Of a DNA stretch of 64,000 nt, positions 10,898-18,829 are shown piece by piece; the stretch's first letter is position 1; each line of letters starts with the position of its first letter. A model generated the notes under the pieces. The model saw only the letters and a list, made by a program, of their open reading frames with translations, had not been told where the DNA came from and searched no databases. The position numbers and the translations under genes are program-made. The stretch lies in NCBI RefSeq assembly GCF_015291645.1, contig NZ_CP030055.1:1-64000 (forward strand). The letters are read 5' to 3'. Source of the DNA: Bradyrhizobium sp. CCBAU 53340. Lineage in GTDB: Bacteria; Pseudomonadota; Alphaproteobacteria; Rhizobiales; Xanthobacteraceae.

Positions 10898-11536
10898 ATG
10901 TTGCCGATTTTAGCTGGACAGAGCCGAATGTACGTGCAGCAGGTCTTCGAAATGGCCGAGCTCTTCGGTTTCGAAACCCGCAACAAATACCGCATTCGCG
11001 ATGAAAATGGCCGCGATCTACTCTATGCGGCTGAACAGCAAAAGGGGCTTCTCGGCTTCATCGGGCGGCAGGCATTCGGGCATTGGCGTTCCTTTGAGGT
11101 GCATTTTTTCGACAACGCGCGACAGCCTGTCATGCGCGGGATTCATCCCTTCCGCTGGTTCTTTCAGTGCCTGGAACTACGTTCGCTCGACGGCCGCCTC
11201 ATCGGGACCATCGAGCGTCAGTTTTCGATTCTCACCAAGAGCTTCCATGTGCACGATGCGCAGGGAAGAGTGGTGCTCGAGGTCAGTTCGCCATTCTGGC
11301 GCGTCTGGACCTTTCCATTCATGCGCGGAGGGCAAGAGCGCGCGCGCGTTGCGAAAAAATGGTCTGGCCTCGGCTCTGAACTGTTCACCGACCGCGACAA
11401 TTTTCTGGTGGAGTACCTGGAACGCAGTCTGACGGAAGATGAGCGAGCGCTGGTTCTCGCTGCTGCGATCTACATCGATCTCATGTACTTCGAAACCAAA
11501 GGCGAGGGCGGCGCCATCAATCTGTTCCGCAATTGA
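10898..11536 (+). CDS. Scramblase/LURP-one-fold family protein
   Basis: The 212-residue product resembles the bacterial branch of the phospholipid scramblase (Tubby-like) fold. Features are an N-terminal NKYRIRDENGRDLLYAAEQ strand pattern, repeated aromatic/beta segments (SFEVHFFDNARQPVMRGIHPFRW, then LRSLDGRLIGTIERQFSILTKSFHVHD), and a late helix ALVLAAAIYIDLMYFE. That last helix corresponds to the hydrophobic C-terminal helix of scramblase-fold proteins. Whether bacterial members move lipids is not established. ATG 10898 follows GAAGAGG; ATG 10928 (MYVQQVFEMAELFGF) is an alternative. It sits alone between gyrB and murA, flanked by repeats. Confidence 0.75.
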   Translation: MLPILAGQSRMYVQQVFEMAELFGFETRNKYRIRDENGRDLLYAAEQQKGLLGFIGRQAFGHWRSFEVHFFDNARQPVMRGIHPFRWFFQCLELRSLDGRLIGTIERQFSILTKSFHVHDAQGRVVLEVSSPFWRVWTFPFMRGGQERARVAKKWSGLGSELFTDRDNFLVEYLERSLTEDERALVLAAAIYIDLMYFETKGEGGAINLFRN

Positions 11537-11550
11537 GGCGGCCGCCTCAA
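11533..11550. repeat. 18-bp perfect palindrome at a stop codon
   Basis: TTGAGGCGGCCGCCTCAA overlaps the TGA stop of the scramblase-like gene. In RNA it could form a compact hairpin, but no T-run follows. Confidence 0.5.
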
Positions 11551-11558
11551 GCTCAGGT

Positions 11559-11690
11559 CGTCATCCTGAGGAGCCCGCGACAGCGGGCGTCTCGAAGGAT
11601 GGCCGCGGGCGAAAGCCGGGCCTTTCATGGTTCTCCCGGCGACGCGAAGCATCGTCCGGATCGGCGCATTCCGCGCTCCTCACCATGAGG
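11559..11690. repeat. Intergenic repeat, family 3
   Basis: The segment begins CGTCATCCTGAGGAGCCCGC and ends CTCACCATGAGG, a pattern common as an interspersed repeat in Bradyrhizobium. It holds internal inverted pieces (AGCCCGC-GACA-GCGGGC). No coding capacity is apparent. Confidence 0.65.
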
Positions 11691-11800
11691 GCCTAATAAC
11701 GAATTCGGAGCTGGCCTGCACAATTGCTACCGCGCTCAATTCCCTATAGTTTCCGCCCCGAAAGTAGCCCGCCCCACCGCACCAGGACGGAGAGAACCCA

Positions 11801-13096
11801 GTGGCGCCCATCCAATATATCGTCGAGGGCGGTCACCGGCTCTCGGGCTCGATCGAGCCGGCCGGCAACAAGAATTCGGCGCTGCCGATCATCGCGGCCG
11901 CGCTGCTCACCGAGCATCCAGTGACGTTGGAGAACGTGCCGCGGATCCGCGACACCGAGACGCTGGTCGAGCTGGTCCGCTCGGTCGGCGCCTCCGCGGA
12001 ATGGACCGAGCGCAACACGCTGCACATCCACGCCAAGAGCATCCGCGCCGCCGATCTCGATCCCGAGCTCTGCGTGCGTATCCGCGCCTCGATCCTGCTT
12101 GCAGGTCCCCTGCTCGCCCGCTGCGGCGAGGTGATGCTGCCGCCGCCCGGCGGCGACGTCATCGGCCGGCGCCGGCTCGACACCCATGTGCTCGCGCTGG
12201 AACAGTTGGGCGCCAAGGTCACCGCGACCGACCGGCTTGAATTCCGCTGCCCCAAGCTCACCGGCGCCGACGTGTTCCTGGACGAGCCGAGCGTCACCGC
12301 GACCGAGAACGCGCTGGTCGCGGCCGTCGCCGCCGATGGCGTCACCTATTTGCGCAACGCGGCCTCCGAGCCGCATGTGCAGGACCTCGCCAACTTCCTG
12401 GTCGCGCTCGGCGCGAAGATCGAGGGCATCGGCACCAACACGATGATCGTGCATGGACCGGCGACGCTGGGCGAAGCGACCTACCGGATCCAGCCCGACC
12501 ACATCGAGGTCGGCTCGCTGATCGGGCTTGCCGCCGTGACGCGCTCGCCGCTGCGCATCGTGCGATCAGGTGTCGAGCATCTGCGCTCGATCCGCATGGG
12601 TTTTGAGCGGCTCGGCATCGTCTGCCGCGTCGAGGGCGACGACCTGATCGTGCCGTCGAACCAGACGCTGAAGATCCAGGACGATTTCGGCGGCCACGTG
12701 CCGAAGCTGGAGGACCAGCCCTGGCCGGCCTTCCCGGCCGATCTGATGTCGATCGCGATTGTCACCGCCACGCAATGCGAGGGCGTGATCCTGATGTTCG
12801 AGAAGATGTTCGAATCGCGGATGTTCTTCGTCGACAAGCTGATCGGCATGGGCGCGCGCATCGTGCTGTGCGATCCGCATCGCGCGATCATCGCCGGTCC
12901 CAGCCGGCTGCACGGAGCGACGCTGAGCTCGCCCGACATCCGCGCCGGCATGGCGATGTTGCTCGCCGCCATCTGCGGCGAGGGTACCTCCACCATCAAC
13001 AACGCCGACCAGATCGAGCGCGGCTATGAACGCATCGACGAACGGCTGAACGCGCTGGGTGCGAAGATCCGGCGCGTGCCTGAGCGGAAAGGGTGA
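11801..13096 (+). CDS. murA: UDP-N-acetylglucosamine 1-carboxyvinyltransferase, Asp-type
   Basis: MurA/EPSP-synthase fold enzyme that transfers enolpyruvate from PEP to UDP-GlcNAc, the first committed step of peptidoglycan synthesis. The 431-residue product keeps the substrate-binding GNKNSALP (Lys24, Asn25) and the C-terminal RGYERIDERLNALGAKI. At the position of the catalytic loop Cys (Cys115 in E. coli) it has Asp: PPGGDVIGRR, Asp119, codon GAC at 12155. Cys-to-Asp MurA enzymes elsewhere are active and insensitive to fosfomycin. The start is GTG at 11801 after GGAGAG. It may be a paralogue of a Cys-type MurA located elsewhere in the genome. Confidence 0.93.
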   Translation: MAPIQYIVEGGHRLSGSIEPAGNKNSALPIIAAALLTEHPVTLENVPRIRDTETLVELVRSVGASAEWTERNTLHIHAKSIRAADLDPELCVRIRASILLAGPLLARCGEVMLPPPGGDVIGRRRLDTHVLALEQLGAKVTATDRLEFRCPKLTGADVFLDEPSVTATENALVAAVAADGVTYLRNAASEPHVQDLANFLVALGAKIEGIGTNTMIVHGPATLGEATYRIQPDHIEVGSLIGLAAVTRSPLRIVRSGVEHLRSIRMGFERLGIVCRVEGDDLIVPSNQTLKIQDDFGGHVPKLEDQPWPAFPADLMSIAIVTATQCEGVILMFEKMFESRMFFVDKLIGMGARIVLCDPHRAIIAGPSRLHGATLSSPDIRAGMAMLLAAICGEGTSTINNADQIERGYERIDERLNALGAKIRRVPERKG

Positions 13097-13121
13097 TTTG
13101 CGAGAAATCTCCGCGACGGCA

Positions 13122-13252
13122 GTCTCGTAGGGTGGGCAAAGCGACTTGTCCGCCGTGGCTCGAAGCTAAGGCGGAAGCGTGCCCACCATCTCTCTCGATC
13201 ATTGACAGATCGTGGGCACGGCGCAAGTGCGCCTTTGCCCACTCTACGAGAC
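13122..13252. repeat. Intergenic repeat, family 4
   Basis: Bounded by the inverted ends GTCTCGTAG (13122-13130) and CTACGAGAC (13244-13252), with inner inverted GTGGGCAAAG/CTTTGCCCAC. This is a known type of long palindromic repeat of Bradyrhizobium-like genomes; on translation it gives VGKATCPP-type peptides. Confidence 0.75.
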
Positions 13253-13262
13253 CGATGATGGT

Positions 13263-13382
13263 CTCGTGCCCCGGACGCAGCGCAGCACGTCAGTGGTGCG
13301 CCGCTGAGCCGGGGCCATGCCGCGAACTCGGAGTGCGTGACTCCTGGATCCCGGCTCGCGCTTCGCGCGTCCGGGACACGAG
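13263..13382. repeat. Intergenic repeat, family 5
   Basis: Bounded by CTCGTGCCCCGGACGC on the left and GCGTCCGGGACACGAG on the right, an imperfect inverted pair. It sits 10 bases after the family 4 copy. Confidence 0.75.
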
Positions 13383-13413
13383 AGGGGCCATGTTTTCGAC
13401 GTGCGGCTGTGCT

Positions 13414-14817
13414 ATGGACGCCACCATGCTCGACACCGTCCAACCACAACAGCCGGGGCAAACCGGCGCGCAAAGTCATCTCGCGCAGGAATTCGTCGAG
13501 ACATTGCGGCTGGCCGTGCCGATGATGCTGACGCAGCTCGGGCAGATCGCGATGATCACGAGCGATCTCGCGCTGATCGGGCGGCTCGGCGAGGATTCGG
13601 TTGCGGCTGCGGCGCTTGCGCACACCGTGTATTTCGTCAGCTTCACCTTCGGGCTCGGCTTGATGGCTGCGGTGTCCCCGCTGGCCGCGCAGGCGTTCGG
13701 TGCCGGCGACGTCAGGCGCATCCGCCGCTCCTTGCGGGTGGGCTTGTGGGTCGCGTTTCTCATTTCGCTGCCGATGATGGCCTCGCCGCTCTATGGCGAG
13801 CACATCCTGATGGCGCTCGGACAGGCGCCGAATTCGGCCGCGCTCGCGCAGCGTTATCTGAATGGCCTCGCCTGGGGCATCGCACCGGCGCTCGGCTTCG
13901 TCGCGCTGCGCAGCATGATGAGCGCGGTGAACCGGCCGCAGGCGCCGCTGTGGATCACGCTCGCGGCGATCCCTGCGAATTTCGTGCTGGTCTATTGCCT
14001 GATCCACGGCCTGTTCGGCCTGCCACAGCTCGGCCTGTTCGGTGCGGGACTTGCGACCACGCTGGTCAATCTCGGCACCTTCATCGCCGCGCTCGCCATT
14101 GCAGCCTGGCGCAAGCCGTTCAGCGATTATCATCCGCTGGCGCATCTGTGGCGGATCGACTGGCCCCTGATGCGGCAGCTGATCGTGATCGGCGCACCGA
14201 TCTCGTTCTCGCTTCTGCTGGAATACGGCCTGTTCTCCTCGGCCGCGCTGCTGATGGGCTTGATCTCGATCACCGCGCTCGCCGCGCACCAGATCGCGCT
14301 CCAGGTCACCGCCGTGCTGTTCATGGTCCCGCTCGGCATCGGCATGGCCGCGACGGTGCGGGTCGGCCATGCTTTCGGCCGCGACGACCCGGCCGGCGTC
14401 CGGCGCGCGGGCCTCGTCGCGGCCGTGCTCGGCATCGCCTTCGTCGCAGCCCTGACCGTTGCGATCATCCTCGGGCGCTACGAGCTGGGACGGCTGTTCC
14501 TCGGCAGCAGCGAGGCCAGCGTGCCGACGGTCGCGCTCGCAGCGACACTGCTCCTGGTCGGCGCGACCTTCTTCATTGCCGACGCGCTCCAGACCATCAT
14601 GGGCGGCGCCCTGCGCGGCATCAACGACACCAGGATGACGCTGGTGTTCGCGGCCACAGGCTATTGGTGCGTCGGCTTCCCGATCGCCTGGGTGCTCGCC
14701 TTCCATGCCGGCCTCGGCGCGGTCGGCGTCTGGACCGGATTGTCGATCGGATCGTTCGTCTATGCCGGACTCTTGATCTTGCGCTTCCGCATGTTGACGC
14801 GCAAAATCGCGGGATGA
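13414..14817 (+). CDS. MATE family efflux transporter (NorM-like)
   Basis: A multidrug and toxic compound extrusion protein, a cation-coupled antiporter in the inner membrane. From ATG 13414 it is 467 residues, the normal MATE length, with about twelve hydrophobic segments in two homologous halves. Family-like pieces include RLAVPMMLTQLGQIAMI near the start, LGLMAAVSPLAAQAFGAGD, and GMAATVRVGHAFGRDDPAG in the second half. Starts at 13390 or 13426 are also possible. Codons before 13390 derive from a repeat and should be excluded. Its stop overlaps the next gene (ATGA), so the two are co-transcribed. Confidence 0.92.
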   Translation: MDATMLDTVQPQQPGQTGAQSHLAQEFVETLRLAVPMMLTQLGQIAMITSDLALIGRLGEDSVAAAALAHTVYFVSFTFGLGLMAAVSPLAAQAFGAGDVRRIRRSLRVGLWVAFLISLPMMASPLYGEHILMALGQAPNSAALAQRYLNGLAWGIAPALGFVALRSMMSAVNRPQAPLWITLAAIPANFVLVYCLIHGLFGLPQLGLFGAGLATTLVNLGTFIAALAIAAWRKPFSDYHPLAHLWRIDWPLMRQLIVIGAPISFSLLLEYGLFSSAALLMGLISITALAAHQIALQVTAVLFMVPLGIGMAATVRVGHAFGRDDPAGVRRAGLVAAVLGIAFVAALTVAIILGRYELGRLFLGSSEASVPTVALAATLLLVGATFFIADALQTIMGGALRGINDTRMTLVFAATGYWCVGFPIAWVLAFHAGLGAVGVWTGLSIGSFVYAGLLILRFRMLTRKIAG

Positions 14818-15302
14818 CAGGACCCGTTCGCGAAATCCCCCCCGATGTCGACGCCGGCGCGGTGCTGGCAGGCGCGCAGTTCATCGATGCCTTTCAGGCA
14901 GAGATCGGCGCAGCACCCCTGACCGCGCGCGAGGCCTGCACCCGAATGGTGCTGCACGGTCCGCGCTGGGTCGATGCGCTGACGCGGCTGCGCAACATCT
15001 TGGTGACACCCCTCGGCCTGAAAACATCGGGGGAAGGCGCCTACGCGCCCGGCGGCCTGATCGGCCTGTTTCCGGTGCTGAGCGAGACCCCAGAGCGGCT
15101 GATCGCCGGCTTCGATGATTCCCATCTCAACTTCCGCATCGTGGTCGATGTCGCCGGCGAGGCGAGGCTTCGCCACGTCACGCTGACCACTCTGGTGAAA
15201 ACGAACAATCTGCTCGGACGGACCTACCTCGCGCTCATCACACCGTTCCACAAGCTGGTGGCCCGCAGCATGATGGGATGCATCGTGGCACCGGCGCGAT
15301 GA
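14814..15302 (+). CDS. DUF2867 family protein
   Basis: The 162-residue soluble protein begins MTGPVREIPPDVDAGAVLAG and carries the pattern AREACTRMVLHGPRWVDALTRLRNILV, followed by LSETPERLIAGFDDSHLNFRI and TLTTLVKTNNLLGRTYLALITPFHKLV. This fits the DUF2867 family, whose function is unknown. The ATG at 14814 overlaps the MATE stop codon, indicating translational coupling. It is followed by a gene remnant whose ATG overlaps this stop. Confidence 0.8.
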   Translation: MTGPVREIPPDVDAGAVLAGAQFIDAFQAEIGAAPLTAREACTRMVLHGPRWVDALTRLRNILVTPLGLKTSGEGAYAPGGLIGLFPVLSETPERLIAGFDDSHLNFRIVVDVAGEARLRHVTLTTLVKTNNLLGRTYLALITPFHKLVARSMMGCIVAPAR

Positions 15303-15373
15303 CGCTGTCCGTCGACCTGTTCTTTTCCTTTCGCAGCCCGTTCAGCTATCTTGCGCTGCCAACGAAGCGTTAG
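15299..15373 (+). pseudogene. Truncated start of a DsbA-family / 2-hydroxychromene-2-carboxylate isomerase-like gene
   Basis: ATG at 15299 overlaps the DUF2867 stop (ATGA) and opens a 24-codon frame, MTLSVDLFFSFRSPFSYLAL, followed by PTKR and a stop. This is the classic thioredoxin-fold N-terminus of the isomerase/DsbA oxidoreductase family (FFSFRSPFSYLA), in which the full protein is about 200 residues. The rest is missing. Downstream codons to about 15490 do not continue the family in any frame I could read. It is a deletion remnant of a former third gene of this operon. Confidence 0.6.
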
Positions 15374-15555
15374 GGTGAACTGAAGAGGCGTCAGCTCCGC
15401 TATATTGCCGAAAGCCCGACGGGAAATACCGTCGCGCTTGGCCGGCTGTCGACATGGGTCAACGTGCCGCGGCCGGCTGAGCATCCGCGTTGATCCCGAT
15501 CAAATGGTGCATCCTGGCGGTTGACTAGCGTCTCCTCCCACAGGGAGCCGCATTC

Positions 15556-16200
15556 ATGCTGCCGTTCACGGCCGAGCAATTCCTTGGCATTTTTGCGAGC
15601 TACAACAGGGCCATTTGGCCGGCGCAGGTTTTAGCTTACCTGTTGGGCGGGCTGGCCTTCCTGCTGGTGTTTCACAAGGGCAGGTGGTCCGGTCAAATCG
15701 TCGCCGGCACCCTTGCAGCGATGTGGGCATGGACCGGCATCGTCTATCACCTGGTCTTCTTCGCAACGATCAACAAGCTCGCTTACATTTTCGGCGCGCT
15801 GTTCGTCGTCCAGGCCGCGGCCTTCATCTACTTCGGCGCGTGCCAGAGGCAGCTGGATGTCAGCTACAACGAGAGGCCGGCAGGATTTATCGGGGTCGTG
15901 TTCATATTCTACGCGGCAGCGATCTATCCAATGTTCGGCCTTGAGATGGGGCAGCCTCCAAACGAACTGCCGATGTTCGGGGTCACACCGTGTCCCGTCA
16001 CTATCTTCAGCTTCGGCATGTTGCTGCTGACAAGACACCCCGTTTCGCGCTGGCTGATTGTGATCCCGTTTCTATGGTCGCTCGTCGGCGGCAGTGCCGC
16101 GATTCTTCTCCGCATCCCGCAAGACTGGGCATTGTTGGTGGCCGGAGTCGTCTCCGTCGCACTGCTGGTCAAGCGTGACAGGGAGATGGTCCCTGCCTGA
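15556..16200 (+). CDS. DUF6064 family membrane protein
   Basis: A 214-residue integral membrane protein with about six hydrophobic helices. It begins MLPFTAEQFLGIFASYNRAIWP, the typical entry of the DUF6064 family, and contains YHLVFFATINKLAYIFGALF and a conserved FGVTPCPVTIFSFGMLLL segment. The function is unknown. GGGAG lies 10 bases before the ATG. It converges with the FUSC gene 16 bases downstream, and no clear terminator lies between them. Confidence 0.8.
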   Translation: MLPFTAEQFLGIFASYNRAIWPAQVLAYLLGGLAFLLVFHKGRWSGQIVAGTLAAMWAWTGIVYHLVFFATINKLAYIFGALFVVQAAAFIYFGACQRQLDVSYNERPAGFIGVVFIFYAAAIYPMFGLEMGQPPNELPMFGVTPCPVTIFSFGMLLLTRHPVSRWLIVIPFLWSLVGGSAAILLRIPQDWALLVAGVVSVALLVKRDREMVPA

Positions 16201-16215
16201 TCATCCCACACCGGC

Positions 16216-17334
16216 TCACTCCGCCACCTTCACCGGCCCATCCGCTGCCGCCTCCGACCATTCGCCAACGACGCGGTCGAGGTCGCAGAGGTTCTGGTGC
16301 ATCTGCTCCAGCGAGAAGCCGAGCGCGAAGAAGCGCTCCGCGGTGTCGCTCGCGTGGCCGCGGATCAGACCGTCCTGGCGCACCGCCGCCACCGCCTCCG
16401 AATAGTGCTGAAGCGCGACGTGAACGGGGTGGATCGGCGGCGCGCCGGCGCCCTCACGCAGGGCTTCGGCCGCGGATTTGAGGAAGCGCAGGATCGCCGC
16501 GCTCACCTCTGCCAGGGGACCTGCGAGCCTCACCTGCACCTCGGCCGGCAGCGGCACCACGGTGGCACGGCCGACCATCACGACGTCGTGGCGCAGCCGC
16601 AGGATCGTCCGCAACAGCGGGCCGGTGTCGGGGCCGCTCGACAGGCGCGCCGAGCGCTCGCGCTCGGCTTCGGCGCCGATGGTGTTCATGCCCACCATGG
16701 CGGTGCCAATGCCGTCCTGAATCCGATGCAGCGCATCGTTGTCGCGGCCGCGCGTCAGGCCGGCGAGCAATTCGTTGAAGGCCTCCGCGATCAGATCGAG
16801 CAGTTTCGCCGCACTGGCGCGAATCTGGCGCACGGCGCGCGAGGGCAGCACCACGAAGGAGACCAGCAGCCCCGTCACCGCGCCGACCGAAACCTCGCAG
16901 ACGCGGTCGATCGCCGAAGCCATTGGATCGGCATGATGCATCGACGGCAGCACCAGCACGATCACCGCCGTCACCGTCGCCGAGCTCAGGTTCGGATAGA
17001 TCGACGCGATGAAGGCGAGCGGCGCCACGGCCAACACCAGCAGCCCCAGCAGGCCCGCTTCACTGGAATAGGGAATCAGGATGGCGATCGCGCCGCCATA
17101 GATGGCGCCGCCGATCGTGCCGAGCATGTAGTCGCGCGTCGCCTTCAGCGAGCGGCCAACGCTCATCTGGGTCACGATGATCGACGTCAGCACGGCCCAG
17201 AGCGGCAACAACAGATGCAGCGCGGTGGCGAGCGCATAGGCGCCGGTGGCCGCAACGGTGACCCGGACCGCCAGCCCCAATTGCGTCCTGCGCGACCAGA
17301 CCCGGTCGAACAGCTCTCTTGCTGAAATCATCAT
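16216..17334 (-). CDS. FUSC family protein (aromatic acid exporter-like)
   Basis: A 372-residue inner-membrane protein of the fusaric acid resistance/aromatic exporter superfamily. After MMISARELFDRVWSRRTQLG it has about five to six N-terminal transmembrane segments (LLPLWAVLTSIIVTQMSVG, then YMLGTIGGAIYGGAIAIL). A cytoplasmic, helical C-terminal half follows (about 170-372). The motif around KATRDYMLGTIGG is the usual loop of the family. The substrate cannot be told. It has no partner membrane-fusion gene nearby. Confidence 0.88.
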   Translation of the reverse strand: MMISARELFDRVWSRRTQLGLAVRVTVAATGAYALATALHLLLPLWAVLTSIIVTQMSVGRSLKATRDYMLGTIGGAIYGGAIAILIPYSSEAGLLGLLVLAVAPLAFIASIYPNLSSATVTAVIVLVLPSMHHADPMASAIDRVCEVSVGAVTGLLVSFVVLPSRAVRQIRASAAKLLDLIAEAFNELLAGLTRGRDNDALHRIQDGIGTAMVGMNTIGAEAERERSARLSSGPDTGPLLRTILRLRHDVVMVGRATVVPLPAEVQVRLAGPLAEVSAAILRFLKSAAEALREGAGAPPIHPVHVALQHYSEAVAAVRQDGLIRGHASDTAERFFALGFSLEQMHQNLCDLDRVVGEWSEAAADGPVKVAE

Positions 17335-17454
17335 CTCAAGTCCCGGTCAGATCCCATCGCGCCAACCAAAAGCATAGCTGATACCCGCTGCCCCAAGGCC
17401 GCTTGAAAGGCAAAATCAGCCCGCCTAACTTGCCGGCCAAAACGAGGAAACACG

Positions 17455-18825
17455 ATGGCCCACGAAACCGCAACGCTCGCCGCCTATGTCGCCAAGCTGA
17501 AATTTGCCGATATTCCGGCGGAGGTGCTGGATCGCGCCAAGGTGCTGACGCTGGACTTTCTGGGCAGCGCCATCCGGGCGCGGCGCGAGGCCGAATCCAC
17601 CCCGTCGCTGCTGAAGATGCTGGAAGCGCTGTCGCTCGACACCAAGGGCGATTCCACCGTGTTCGGCGATTCCAAGACCTGGACGCCGGCCGTGGCGGCG
17701 CTACTCAACGGGGCGCTCGGCCATTCCCTCGACTTCGACGACACGCATGCGGATTCCTCGCTGCATCCGAGCGCGCCGGTGGTTCCCGCCGCCTTCGCCG
17801 TCGGCGAGATGGTCGGCGCCTCCGGGCGCGATGTGCTGACCGCGATCGTCGCTGGCTACGAGGTCTGCTGCCGGCTCGGCAATGCGCTCGACCCCACCTC
17901 GCATTATGCGCGCGGCTTCCACCCGACCGCGACGGCCGGCACCTACGGCTCGGCGGCGGCAGCGGCCAAACTGTTCGGCCTCAACGAGACGCAGATCATC
18001 GCCGCCTTCGGCGTCGCCGGCAGCCAGGCCGCCGGCTCGCTGCAATTCCTGATGAACGGTGCCTGGAACAAGCGCTATCAGGTCGGCGCCGCCGCGATGA
18101 ACGGCGTGATCGCCGCAACGCTCGCCCGCAACGATTTCGTCGGCGCAACCGAATCGATCGAAGGCAAGCACGGCCTGCTCGCCGGCTACACCGACGATCC
18201 GCATCCGAGCAAGGCGGTCGCCGACCTCGGCAAGACCTACGAGACCATGAAGATCGGCGTGAAGCCTTATCCGAGCTGCCGCTACACCCATGCCGCGATC
18301 GACGCGCTGATCGCCATGCGGCGCGAGCACAATCTGACGCCCGACCAGGTCAAGCGCGTCGAGATCGGCCTGCATCGCAACGGCATCACGCTGACCGGCG
18401 ATGCCGCGACCAAGCGGCACCCGATCTCGATCGTCGGCGGCCAGTTCTCGATGTTCTTCACCGGCGCGCTCGCGCTCGACCAGGGCTCGTTCGGCTGGGA
18501 CGATTACAACCGTCTCGGCGATGCCGCGATCGACGCGCTCGCCGACAAATTCGACGTGGTGCAGGACGACCGGCTGGAGATCGGCCGCACGCATCCCTTT
18601 GGCGCACGCGTCAGCATCACCACGGAAGACGGTGTGCATGAGCGGCTCTATGCCGATCCGTCCGGCGAGCCGAATTCGTTCCCGGACGCGCAAGCCATGC
18701 AGCAGAAGTTCCTGACGCTGGCGCGGCCCGTGCTGAATGCACGGGCCGACAAGTTCGCCGACGCAATCATGACGCTGGAGCGGTTCGATCGCGTGGCACA
18801 GGCGACGGAGTTGGGACGGCAGTAG
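17455..18825 (+). CDS. MmgE/PrpD family protein
   Basis: The 456-residue product belongs to the 2-methylcitrate dehydratase (PrpD)/MmgE family. It shows the family pattern from the N-terminus: LTLDFLGSAIRARREAEST, NGALGHSLDFDDTHADSSLHPSAPVVPA, then GYEVCCRLGNALDP and RGFHPTATAGTYGSAAAAAKL. No other methylcitrate-cycle gene is nearby, so the substrate is uncertain; many PrpD-like proteins act on other hydroxy acids. The ATG follows GAGGAAACACG. It converges on the serine hydrolase gene with a gap of 4 bases. Confidence 0.9.
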   Translation: MAHETATLAAYVAKLKFADIPAEVLDRAKVLTLDFLGSAIRARREAESTPSLLKMLEALSLDTKGDSTVFGDSKTWTPAVAALLNGALGHSLDFDDTHADSSLHPSAPVVPAAFAVGEMVGASGRDVLTAIVAGYEVCCRLGNALDPTSHYARGFHPTATAGTYGSAAAAAKLFGLNETQIIAAFGVAGSQAAGSLQFLMNGAWNKRYQVGAAAMNGVIAATLARNDFVGATESIEGKHGLLAGYTDDPHPSKAVADLGKTYETMKIGVKPYPSCRYTHAAIDALIAMRREHNLTPDQVKRVEIGLHRNGITLTGDAATKRHPISIVGGQFSMFFTGALALDQGSFGWDDYNRLGDAAIDALADKFDVVQDDRLEIGRTHPFGARVSITTEDGVHERLYADPSGEPNSFPDAQAMQQKFLTLARPVLNARADKFADAIMTLERFDRVAQATELGRQ

Positions 18826-18829
18826 CGGC

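Larger units (their letters stand above)
13097..13413. other. 317-bp gap made of two adjacent repeats
   Basis: Between murA and the MATE gene nearly all sequence is repeat (13122-13252 and 13263-13382). The frame is open through the repeats into the MATE gene, which can mislead start prediction by over 100 codons. Confidence 0.7.

Noticed and set aside
13401..14813. Long frame upstream of and in phase with the DUF2867 gene
   Set aside because: It runs out of frame through the MATE gene; the real start is the ATG at 14814 overlapping the MATE stop.
16297..17325. Long plus-strand open frame opposite the FUSC gene
   Set aside because: Arg/His-rich translation typical of an antisense shadow; the minus-strand product has clear transmembrane and family features.
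17403..18641. Open frame of about 412 codons overlapping the MmgE/PrpD gene
   Set aside because: Out-of-frame, Arg-rich shadow of a well-supported enzyme.
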